Assembly: GCA_905215575.1 (NCBI GenBank)
Contig: CAJMQV010000004.1
Coordinates: forward strand, 1 to 64,000
Reading direction: 5' to 3'
Source: an uncultured bacterium
Lineage (GTDB): Bacteria; Bacteroidota; Bacteroidia; Bacteroidales; Bacteroidaceae
DNA: 64,000 nt
Within the stretch, counting starts at the first letter, position 1. Each line of letters opens with the position of its first letter. The notes below the pieces were generated by a model. It was not told the origin of the DNA. It was given only the letters and a program-made list of their open reading frames with translations, and searched no databases. Of this stretch, positions 57,901-64,000 are shown in pieces. A program made the translations under genes and the position numbers.

Positions 57901-60900
57901 AGTCCTTCTGCCTCATAATTTCCATCACTATTGATCTGCAACTTGGCAATCTCAGCCCAATAAGATGACGGAGCATCTGCAGCAGCCGAATACAAACGAT
58001 ATTCTGTCGAGTTCATATTATCATTCTTTTTGAAAATGATATTTACCTTTTGAGTCAAGTCTGTTGCTGCAAAATCTCTTAAGATGTAAGCATACGGCGC
58101 AACGGTGTAATATTTCGAATTCAGATTCGACAATGTATCCTCCAGGAAATTATGCTGGAATGAATAGGCATATAAATCAGAATTTGCAAAAGCCTGATCA
58201 TTTGCCCCCTTCAAAGAAACCTTGGCCACAGCCTCATCTCCGATCCATCCTCCAGATGCGGAAATTCCACGTTCTACCGATTCAGCCTTACCAGCCACAG
58301 GAGACAGCAACGCTTTTGTGCGTGCCATAATTCTGGAATGTGGAGCCACTTGAGAGAATGCTTCCTTATTATCTTCCAGTTTGTCCGCATCGAATGAATT
58401 ATAATATACCAGAGCATCCGTATTCGAAGTAATCTGCGAATTCATAGCCTTTCTTACATCTGCTTCACTCATCGAATATTTCCAGATCTTGAGCTCGTCA
58501 ACAGTTCCTACAAGAGGAGCCTGCTCATATCCGTCAGCAAACAAAGAAAGATACAGGGCATTGTTCAAAGAATGCTTTGGAAGTATTCTTTCTCCAGTCA
58601 CCTTCTTGACTCCATTTACATAGATGGAGATGAAACCGTTTCTTTCCTGAGTCAGTACGACATGACTCCACTTCTTTAACGGTAAGGTTCCTGCCTGCAG
58701 TGTCCTTTCCTGATCTGCTCTGGTTTCATAAGTCGGCTGATCAAATCTGTTGGTCGGTACGTAATTAAACTTCAGAATACCATTATCCAGGCCCAACCAC
58801 CAGCCTCTACCGTCTCTGGTCTGTACTTTCTGACCATTGGCCAATATGACTCCCGTTGACGATTCCGGACAAACCCACAAATCTATACTGAAGTCGTTCA
58901 GGAACAAATCCACATAACCCAGATCCACACGTCCGTTTCCATCAGAATACAATGCCTTCGGACGGCTATCTGCCGTTTTACTCTGTTTGGTTGCAACCAA
59001 TCCATTTAAATCTGAATCTTTCACCACATAAACTTCAGACAGAGTAGATACATCCGGCGACTCTCTAAGAGTCAGCTTAAGTTGCACCTTGTCTCCTGCC
59101 TTCAGAGAATGCGTCAGGTACTGATAAGGATTGTTCACATCCACTCCATTTACTGTCCATACATAGTTATAATAGAATGGTATGGTCCAGTGAGTATTGA
59201 TACCTAAAGTAAGTCTGCCGGAATTGCTAGACAATGCCTTCAGCTGAAATCCATCATCAAAATAACGGTCAGACGGATTCTCCAGGTCAGCCACATAAAT
59301 GCCACGACCATAATCATGAAGCACCATCTCCTGTGTTGTATAATTGATGATCACACTTCCTGATTTTGCCGCATTATATCCCTTCATCCAGAACTTCCAC
59401 TCCGTAGAGCCGTTCTCCAGAATAAAGATACCTGTTGAGCTATTGTAAAAATACAAATCTCCACTACCTTCATGCAAGAAGAGGGTATTACAAGTCATAT
59501 TCTTAGGCAGATTGTATGTCAGATCCTGCAATATGGTTTTCTTCACCATATCACACAAATATATCTTTGAATCAGAACCAGACTTCGCCACAATATACAG
59601 CTTTGTCCAATCATTCGGGTCAGCGGCAAAAGTCTGTACACTATTTAAGTTAGCCACCTGATAGGCATAAGTAAAGGTATTGCCGTTATCGTGCGAATAT
59701 CTGAACCAGCTGCCTCCGGTTCTTACCCAGACTGTAGAGCCATCATTAGAAGGGTTATTTCGGGAAAGCACATAAGAGTTCACGTTCTGATCCTCACCGG
59801 TAGCACTCTGAATCTTCACCCGGCGTGACTTCTTTCCGAAATCCTCTATGATAAACAGTTTTTCATTCTGCTGCACATACCAGTTACCGGTACAAACATC
59901 GGCTTTAACATCATGACCGACCCAGCTGCCATAGTCGAGGCCGTCAATACCTCCACCACCAGACGGGTAATAGCCCATGTTACTGTAAGGATTGATAAAG
60001 GCAGTGCTTCCTTCATATCCTCGCCAATTTCCCCATCTTCCTTCACGATAAGTCTGCACATCAATATCCTGAGTGTTTCCGTGCATCATCTGGTCACCGA
60101 ATTCATTCACGCGGATACAGTAAAACAGCATCTGTCCCATATCACCTCCGATATTGGTCCACTCGTGGTTATTGATATTCTTGTCCTTCATCAGGATACC
60201 GCTATCCGAGGCTCTGAACACTCTTCCGGACGCATGAGATACAATAGCATGATTGTCCGCATTATGGCGTGAATTGGTTACATGATAATAATTGCCGTCT
60301 GCCTGCAATGACTTCAAACGGTTACCCCATGCATACTCTCTAAAGTTCACACCGCCGTCCTCGCTATATCCCGAACTCATGGAACATCCATAAAGATATC
60401 TTGTATCTGCATAGTTTACACCAAAGCCTCCAAGCCATCCCCAAGGACATTCATTTCCGTAGATTCTTCCACTACCGATTCCGTGATAAGGCTCCTGCAA
60501 AGTAATCCAGGTCTTACCTCCGTCTCTTGAACGGTATAAAGCCGAATAACTGCCAAAACTTACGTTACGCGAACCAGTAGCGAACCACATTTCGTTCGGA
60601 TTGTTCGGATTTATATTCAGAAAAGCCTGAGTGGTTGCCTCAAACGGGAAGTTGTATCCCTCGCAGCGTAATTGTGTACTGTCGGCATTATACACCTTGA
60701 AGTGCAGCTTCTTCAGGACATATTTCTTTACTCCATTGACTACCTCGGGTCTACCACCATTGTCAAAGTAATAAATAGCTCTGGAAGTCGGGAAGAAGAT
60801 CAGGTCACGGTTTTTAGGATGAAAAGCTGTTTCCTGAAACCAGGCACCTTTCACGTTATTCTCCGGGCGGACATCAATCAAAGAGTCCGGAATCTGTACT

Positions 60901-61835
60901 CGATTCCATGTTACTCCCTTATTTTCACTGATCCACAATTCACTTGACCAGTAATTGTTTCCACCATTCTGTACAGCACCGATGAACTTAAGCGTACCCT
61001 CACTGTCTCTGAAAGCGTGACCACGCTTAAAGCTCTTATGGGTAGCTCCCTCTACTCTTGTCCATGTCTTACCACCATCCATTGTCTCATAGACGGGATT
61101 TCCATTGGACATGAAGGCAAACAGATGATTCCAGTCATCCGGATCAACCGGTATGGCCGAATGAGTCGCCGTGTTCCGATGATATCTTTCCGGAATGCGG
61201 TCGGTGATCAGTTCCCAATGCTTTCCGCCATCATCAGTACGGCATATACCGGAACCGTCGGGGATTACCATAAGTTTGTCCGGATCTGTCGGATGCACCT
61301 GAATCCAATGAATTCTACCTGATGACGGTTTTGGTTTTGCCGGTCTGAACACTCCCGGCTGACGCTCTCCACGTAATCTTGGTTCCGGAGAATACTCTTC
61401 CGACAAATAATAGCCATTAAAATCATTGCCTCCTTTTGTCAAGGCATAAGATTTCACCGCACGCATCATTTTTTCGTTATAGGCTGTGTCTGCAAATTGA
61501 TAGATAGTATCTCCACCTGGAGTATAGCCATAAGTCGGAAGCCATTGCTTCGCGTATCTGCCATATTCCAGCGAACCTCTTACTTTGCTTTTGTTACGTT
61601 TCAGATAATCTCCGAAGATTGACTTGATTTCATCCTGGCTCCATCCATCGCGCGCCAATTTCATATACACTTCATCCTTCAGCAAATCTTCTTTCTTCAC
61701 AGATGAAAACATAGAATCCGGAATGGAGTTCAGTTTGTTTTTGATAGCAGTAAGGTGGTCATCACTCAAATTTCCAGCTATAGACCATGCAACTGCCGGA
61801 ACCAATAAAAATAAAGGTATAGCTTTCTTTCTCAT
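54963..61835 (-). CDS. Giant Asp-box/VPS10-like, double-LamG surface protein with T9SS tail (copy 2)
   Basis: 2290 residues, signal peptide MRKKAIPLFLLVPAVAWSIA. It is a paralogue of the 45812 protein with the same layout: N-terminal region (LARDGW, KQWLPTYGYTPGGD), Asp-box propellers to about residue 850 (RTDDGGKHW, ETMDGGKTW, ISENKGVTW, RSRDGGKTW, YSHDNGNTF), LamG domains from about 960 (DGNGRVDLGYVDLF) and 1440 (SNTMTFMTWVRIED), a beta-rich stretch, and a T9SS tail (IRIFDMAGRMV; NIGYYLVKIKENGK). The N-terminal and propeller regions are the best conserved between copies, while the region after the second LamG domain has diverged more. The predicted location is the outer surface. Function may be binding or cleavage of host glycans; no catalytic site can be assigned. 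A leader of about 375 bases separates the promoter from the ATG. Confidence 0.85.
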   Translation of the reverse strand: MRKKAIPLFLLVPAVAWSIAGNLSDDHLTAIKNKLNSIPDSMFSSVKKEDLLKDEVYMKLARDGWSQDEIKSIFGDYLKRNKSKVRGSLEYGRYAKQWLPTYGYTPGGDTIYQFADTAYNEKMMRAVKSYALTKGGNDFNGYYLSEEYSPEPRLRGERQPGVFRPAKPKPSSGRIHWIQVHPTDPDKLMVIPDGSGICRTDDGGKHWELITDRIPERYHRNTATHSAIPVDPDDWNHLFAFMSNGNPVYETMDGGKTWTRVEGATHKSFKRGHAFRDSEGTLKFIGAVQNGGNNYWSSELWISENKGVTWNRVQIPDSLIDVRPENNVKGAWFQETAFHPKNRDLIFFPTSRAIYYFDNGGRPEVVNGVKKYVLKKLHFKVYNADSTQLRCEGYNFPFEATTQAFLNINPNNPNEMWFATGSRNVSFGSYSALYRSRDGGKTWITLQEPYHGIGSGRIYGNECPWGWLGGFGVNYADTRYLYGCSMSSGYSEDGGVNFREYAWGNRLKSLQADGNYYHVTNSRHNADNHAIVSHASGRVFRASDSGILMKDKNINNHEWTNIGGDMGQMLFYCIRVNEFGDQMMHGNTQDIDVQTYREGRWGNWRGYEGSTAFINPYSNMGYYPSGGGGIDGLDYGSWVGHDVKADVCTGNWYVQQNEKLFIIEDFGKKSRRVKIQSATGEDQNVNSYVLSRNNPSNDGSTVWVRTGGSWFRYSHDNGNTFTYAYQVANLNSVQTFAADPNDWTKLYIVAKSGSDSKIYLCDMVKKTILQDLTYNLPKNMTCNTLFLHEGSGDLYFYNSSTGIFILENGSTEWKFWMKGYNAAKSGSVIINYTTQEMVLHDYGRGIYVADLENPSDRYFDDGFQLKALSSNSGRLTLGINTHWTIPFYYNYVWTVNGVDVNNPYQYLTHSLKAGDKVQLKLTLRESPDVSTLSEVYVVKDSDLNGLVATKQSKTADSRPKALYSDGNGRVDLGYVDLFLNDFSIDLWVCPESSTGVILANGQKVQTRDGRGWWLGLDNGILKFNYVPTNRFDQPTYETRADQERTLQAGTLPLKKWSHVVLTQERNGFISIYVNGVKKVTGERILPKHSLNNALYLSLFADGYEQAPLVGTVDELKIWKYSMSEADVRKAMNSQITSNTDALVYYNSFDADKLEDNKEAFSQVAPHSRIMARTKALLSPVAGKAESVERGISASGGWIGDEAVAKVSLKGANDQAFANSDLYAYSFQHNFLEDTLSNLNSKYYTVAPYAYILRDFAATDLTQKVNIIFKKNDNMNSTEYRLYSAAADAPSSYWAEIAKLQINSDGNYEAEGLTLQQILNNKLIIVSLDNGIEIIPDEGSNMKAGKVTVTESGYTEVPFTAYLRGGTEPEDECRLKASSAAVRFEGPLNFVQGKATGKIIIDSDKLDDLTSNIVSISSDDAPVVPFSFAISDQRISNYERNAVRGNWGGFYVGDASTFSSLNSSNTMTFMTWVRIEDKSVLERMIGLMMFRSNSGATGLHIDRGNVRCHWNEESWSWSTASDLNITASDLGRWMHIAMVARPDGMDYYLNGRKFTITRSVNRTKIASEMMLGMTVSGEKYFKGSFDQLMVWNRSLTQDEVLHYMHHPVELGNNGLVAYANMDTKDSNGMPVELVSGKSFRTNGGTELTVLSEIPYNPAYSVAHTSVDDKACIHVSSNGSPVDYALNVFKDYSYNYIQNARSLELPLTKESYSLIPLNNVAYGESDVLKLDYTSSILVSGDPVRLAIRPLGSLEPYTMSYESVADTDGHVSFEIPAQSIQGAVEVMFFSTQSVSERPMKASLSLYDKEQRPANAFVLHDEEKEIHFDVTLRSGNPSVKVPVYIKETSYAKALTDSVDLSVKNPKVTVVLDYEQMNKLAWNPVTVNLLGVDSEPVELQVSFEPKVRLSVDGTEKTLHNASSSVPTYPVKVELVQGILDEDVKLEVVSDVPGVVNGMAGVMFNNTNVKYSNLNFFSVENPLDDGWNLIGNPYLASINVTKNQNYNATNIARYVYHYDNITRNYVVSDMVTFEPEKLINPFSAYFVQAMASDAHFELTPISKSRAINRKVLDYDVAAEQVALTMQLCEDGQALDELKFMWENGASADCVFNEDALKMWSLSEDAMQIYSYDKTKKAMAVTTLPLSSIEAPLAISAGHTGKMTLKVKKMTGFTGSDRVLLVDKLKGHSIELGDNTEYEFDVDKKGAITSRFSIRFVKETTGIAENTVGYPVTVRDGECIISGLKGNADIRIFDMAGRMVASEHTSNTEYSVRLNIGYYLVKIKENGKEFVTKISMK

Positions 61836-62062
61836 TACTTTTGTTATCCGATAATCCGGTAAGCCTTTACCGAAAAATAAAAGTTAAACAGTTTAGTCGG
61901 CGAGAGCCAGTTTTTAATCACTAAAAATTAAATAGTATTTTGCTCCAACATTTCCTATATGCCCGGGTGCATGACAGATAAGAAACAATCACACACGGTT
62001 ATTGTATGCTAAAGCTGTTTATTAGCAGGCTCAGTATACATGCAGTCATATAAAGAATCGGT

Positions 62063-62102
62063 AAAAAATTCAGCTACTCAGGACATGAGTTTTCTTAGCT
62101 GA
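62063..62102 (-). terminator. Terminator-like hairpin inside the giant-gene leader (possible attenuator)
   Basis: On the minus strand TCAGCTA (62102-62096) pairs with TAGCTGA (62076-62070), and inside it CTCA pairs with TGAG around a TGTCC loop, with a 6-base bulge on one side. ATTTTTT follows (A's at 62063-62068). It lies about 110-150 bases after the predicted transcript start and about 230 before the ATG at 61835. Confidence 0.5.
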
Positions 62103-62217
62103 TCAAAACGAGCAGAACTTCAAAAACAAGATTTTTCCTTGCATATCATTAAATTTCATTTAGTTAAGTTCGGTTTATTCCAGTAGTTAGTAATTTTTCT
62201 AATGACAATCTTTTTTG

Positions 62218-62247
62218 CAAAGATACAAAAATGAAATGAATACACAA
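62218..62247 (-). promoter_or_regulatory. Promoter of giant-gene copy 2 (TTG - 19 bp - TATCTTTG)
   Basis: The minus-strand -33 TTG at 62245-62247 and -7 TATCTTTG at 62218-62225 are separated by 19 bases, matching the Bacteroidetes pattern. The predicted transcript starts near 62210, giving a leader of about 375 bases. Confidence 0.65.
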
Positions 62248-62444
62248 TTATTATAATGTCGTAAAAAAGTAGTTTATAGAAGATTAACCCATTACTAAAA
62301 ATATGTTCTTACAAATCCATTACATTATCCCGCCATATCAAAGCATTCCATCTTTCTGCTTCCTTCTTAACTGAAAGCCAACAACAAAGTCCACCATATC
62401 AGATTCCTATAAACAGAACCAAGAAGAAAACATCCAAACACAAC

Positions 62445-62472
62445 AGAGGGTGCGCCTACCGACGCACCCTCT
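62445..62472 (-). terminator. Intrinsic terminator after the lipoprotein gene
   Basis: The arms AGAGGGTGCG (62445-62454) and CGCACCCTCT (62463-62472) pair perfectly with an 8-base loop. The minus-strand downstream sequence is T-rich but interrupted (TGTTGTGTTT). Confidence 0.8.
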
Positions 62473-62509
62473 ATAAAAATATAATTCAAAAAATCTGTAT
62501 CTGTTCCGG

Positions 62510-62908
62510 TCATTGCAACTTCCAGACATTATTGTCATAAATCATGGGAACTGATATCTCTTCTGTTGAGCCATCCTTAAACTTTAATTGCAGGAATACA
62601 TTGGCCCGCGTTCCTATAATTGTATCGGAGTTGACCGTTACACTGGAAAATCCTCCACGTTCGGTTATTTCCTTCCGGACATACTGAGCCAACAAAGCTT
62701 TCAGTTCCTCACGATATGATGCTGGCATGTGTTCGTAATTCACCATTGCCTGAAGATAAGTATCATACTCTTCTGCTATCAAATGCTGATAGCATGTCAA
62801 AGCCATTTGTGCCGCAGCATCTTCCGGAGCTTCTTTTTTGCAGGATAAAACACCCAAACATACACACAACACAATGGATATTGCAACAAACAGCCGGCTG
62901 ATTTTCAT
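62510..62908 (-). CDS. Small lipoprotein, DUF4878/NTF2-like
   Basis: 132 residues from the ATG at 62908. An open frame extends 16 codons upstream inside der but without a signal. The N-terminus [25 protein letters not shown] is a type II signal with lipobox LLSC-like LGVLSC. The mature part has a helical stretch (AAQMALTCYQHLIAEEYDTYLQAM) and then a beta sheet (TIIGTRANVFLQLKFKDGSTEE; VPMIYDNNVWKLQ). This is the cone-shaped NTF2-like layout of DUF4878 proteins, which are common in Bacteroidales and have no firm function. The start overlaps the stop of der in TAATG, so translation is probably coupled. The predicted place is the outer or inner membrane, facing the periplasm. A strong hairpin terminates the unit. 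Confidence 0.8.
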   Translation of the reverse strand: MKISRLFVAISIVLCVCLGVLSCKKEAPEDAAAQMALTCYQHLIAEEYDTYLQAMVNYEHMPASYREELKALLAQYVRKEITERGGFSSVTVNSDTIIGTRANVFLQLKFKDGSTEEISVPMIYDNNVWKLQ

Positions 62909-64000
62909 TACTTCTGACGAATAAATATATTTATCGGAGTTCCGGAGAAGTTCCAACGCTCGCGGATCTTGTTCTCCAGAAAACGCTTATATGGTTCCTT
63001 TACATACTGAGGCAAGTTGGCATAGAATACGAAAGAAGGAATCTGCGTATTCGGCAACTGCATGCAGTATTTGATCTTAATATACTTACCTTTGATTGAT
63101 GGTGGCGGATAGGCCTCGATCAGCGGAAGCATCTCTTCGTTCAGTTTGGCTGTTGACACGCGGGCCTTACGGCTCAAGAACACATCCTTGGCTGTTTCGA
63201 GCACTTTGAAGATACGCTGCTTGGTCAACGCTGAAGCAAAGATAATCGGGAAATCGTCAAACGGAGCCATGCGGTTACGAATAGCCAGTTCGAACTCTTT
63301 CATCACCGCAGTAGTCTTTTCTTCCACCAAATCCCATTTATTCACGACAACAACCAGACTCTTGTTGTTGCGCTGAATAAGCTGGAATATATTCAAGTCC
63401 TGCGCTTCGATACCACGTGTAGCATCAATCATCAGAATACAAACATCCGAATTCTCGATAGAACGGATAGAACGCATCACGGAATAATACTCCAGATCCT
63501 CGGTCACCTTATTCTTACGACGGATACCGGCTGTATCCACCAGATAGAAGTCAAAGCCGAACTTATCATAGCGGGTATAGATAGAGTCGCGGGTAGTTCC
63601 GGCAATATCGGTCACAATATTGCGCTCCTCGCCGATAAAGGCATTGACCAGGCTTGATTTACCGGCATTCGGACGACCTACTACAGCAAAACGCGGAATG
63701 TTTTCATCAGCCTCTTCCTTAGCTTCCTTCGGGAATTTGGAAACCACATAATCCAGCAAATCACCGGTACCGCTTCCAGTAGCGGCAGAAATACAATACG
63801 GATCGCCCAGTCCCAAAGCATAGAACTCGGCGGCACTATAAATCAGATCATTATTATCGGTCTTATTGGCAACCAGAATGACTGGTTTCTTGGTGCGACG
63901 CAGGATTCCGGCAACAGCCTGATCCAAATCGGTCACTCCATTATGCACATCTACTACAAACAGAATCACATCAGCCTCTTCAGTAGCCAACGTAACCTGC
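62908..64000 (-). CDS. der: GTPase Der (EngA), N-terminus outside the window
   Basis: About 364 residues are visible, of an expected 437 or so. The first GTPase domain lacks its start: only [15 protein letters not shown] and the NKTD base-recognition motif remain. The second is complete, with G1 [10 protein letters not shown]2 Thr region IAGTTRDS, G3 DTAG and G4 NKWD. The C-terminal KH-like domain ends [11 protein letters not shown]. The frame continues to base 64000 without a stop, so the true start is beyond the edge; a TTG at 63990 is an internal Leu codon. Der is an essential ribosome-assembly GTPase acting on the 50S subunit. It marks the return to housekeeping genes at this side of the glycan locus. 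Confidence 0.97.
   Translation of the reverse strand, partial: QVTLATEEADVILFVVDVHNGVTDLDQAVAGILRRTKKPVILVANKTDNNDLIYSAAEFYALGLGDPYCISAATGSGTGDLLDYVVSKFPKEAKEEADENIPRFAVVGRPNAGKSSLVNAFIGEERNIVTDIAGTTRDSIYTRYDKFGFDFYLVDTAGIRRKNKVTEDLEYYSVMRSIRSIENSDVCILMIDATRGIEAQDLNIFQLIQRNNKSLVVVVNKWDLVEEKTTAVMKEFELAIRNRMAPFDDFPIIFASALTKQRIFKVLETAKDVFLSRKARVSTAKLNEEMLPLIEAYPPPSIKGKYIKIKYCMQLPNTQIPSFVFYANLPQYVKEPYKRFLENKIRERWNFSGTPINIFIRQK

Larger units (their letters stand above)
43863..61835 (-). repeat. Tandem duplication of a two-gene unit (giant protein + NPCBM protein)
   Basis: Two copies in the same direction: 61835-52978 and 52753-43863. In both, a giant Asp-box/LamG gene overlaps a following NPCBM-type gene by ATGA. 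The sequence around the -7 boxes is also alike. The copies have diverged at protein level, so the duplication is not recent. Confidence 0.9.
61836..62509. other. 674-base intergenic region: leader, promoter and two hairpins
   Basis: The region lies between giant-gene copy 2 and the lipoprotein gene, both minus strand. It holds the lipoprotein terminator (62445-62472), a promoter (62218-62247), a terminator-like hairpin inside the leader (62063-62102) and a small hairpin just before the start codon (about 61857-61872, GGTAA/TTACC arms). Short frames in the leader are not convincing as genes. Confidence 0.6.

Noticed and set aside
62110..62155. Leader-peptide frame (MQGKILFLKFCSF on the minus strand) before the attenuator-like hairpin
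   Set aside because: Only 13 codons, with no run of a single regulatory amino acid and no ribosome-binding cue. Kept only as a remark, not a feature.
1..64000. CRISPR arrays, tRNA or rRNA genes, insertion sequences, prophage genes
   Set aside because: No regularly spaced repeats, no tRNA-like cloverleaf, no transposase or integrase motifs were seen in either strand.

Overview
The window looks like a chromosomal segment of a glycan-degrading Bacteroidales bacterium, plausibly a Prevotella-like or related host-associated genus. The signs are TAnnTTTG-type -7 elements, few Shine-Dalgarno sequences, a one-piece hybrid two-component regulator, serine-type sulfatases, BspA-like leucine-rich-repeat proteins, and C-terminal tails of the type IX secretion (T9SS) kind. 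The genus cannot be fixed from the sequence alone.

Layout. (1) 1-1274: 5' part of a secreted TlpA-like thiol-disulfide protein, minus strand. (2) 1668-4775: a large T9SS-type surface protein, minus strand. (3) 5351-11370: a minus-strand operon running from a hybrid two-component system (HTCS) sensor/regulator to a sulfatase and then a DEDDh exonuclease. (4) 11542-18953: a divergent plus-strand operon with an LRR surface protein, a sulfatase, a multi-module surface protein and a 48-residue peptide, closed by a strong terminator. (5) 19157-28381: a GH95 fucosidase, a second LRR protein, and a sulfatase-like domain fused to a beta-propeller. (6) 28629-43723: a tightly packed operon with a phosphodiesterase, an HGSNAT-like membrane acetyltransferase, two GH3 enzymes, a GH89 alpha-N-acetylglucosaminidase, a frameshifted GH123-like protein, a stand-alone propeller enzyme and a sulfatase. 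(7) 43863-61835: on the minus strand, two tandem copies of a two-gene unit, each a giant (about 2300 residues) Asp-box/LamG T9SS protein overlapping by 4 bp with an NPCBM-type protein. (8) 62510-64000: a lipoprotein and the GTPase Der.

Regions 3-6 read as one degradation system for a sulfated, fucosylated, GlcNAc-rich glycan such as mucin O-glycans or heparan-like chains. Sulfatases and fucosidase would uncap the chains, GH3/GH89/GH123-like enzymes would trim them, and the HTCS would sense products. No SusC/SusD pair is present; the likely surface proteins are instead LRR and trefoil-like proteins with T9SS-like tails.

The most notable observations are these. A paired direct repeat YGTACRAWW, 21 bp apart, lies at the same distance from the -7 element in front of both plus-strand operons and is a candidate HTCS operator. 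The sulfatase-propeller fusion has lost its formylglycine serine (Asp instead) and its catalytic GKxH histidine (Gln instead), although a close intact paralogue sits nearby. An undescribed 'RNC...DRGDRSGY' module is shared by the fucosidase, an LRR protein and a stand-alone protein. A (GA)n tract carries a frameshift that one extra GA unit would repair. A small peptide ending in Trp closes the first operon. A long leader with a terminator-like hairpin precedes one giant gene.
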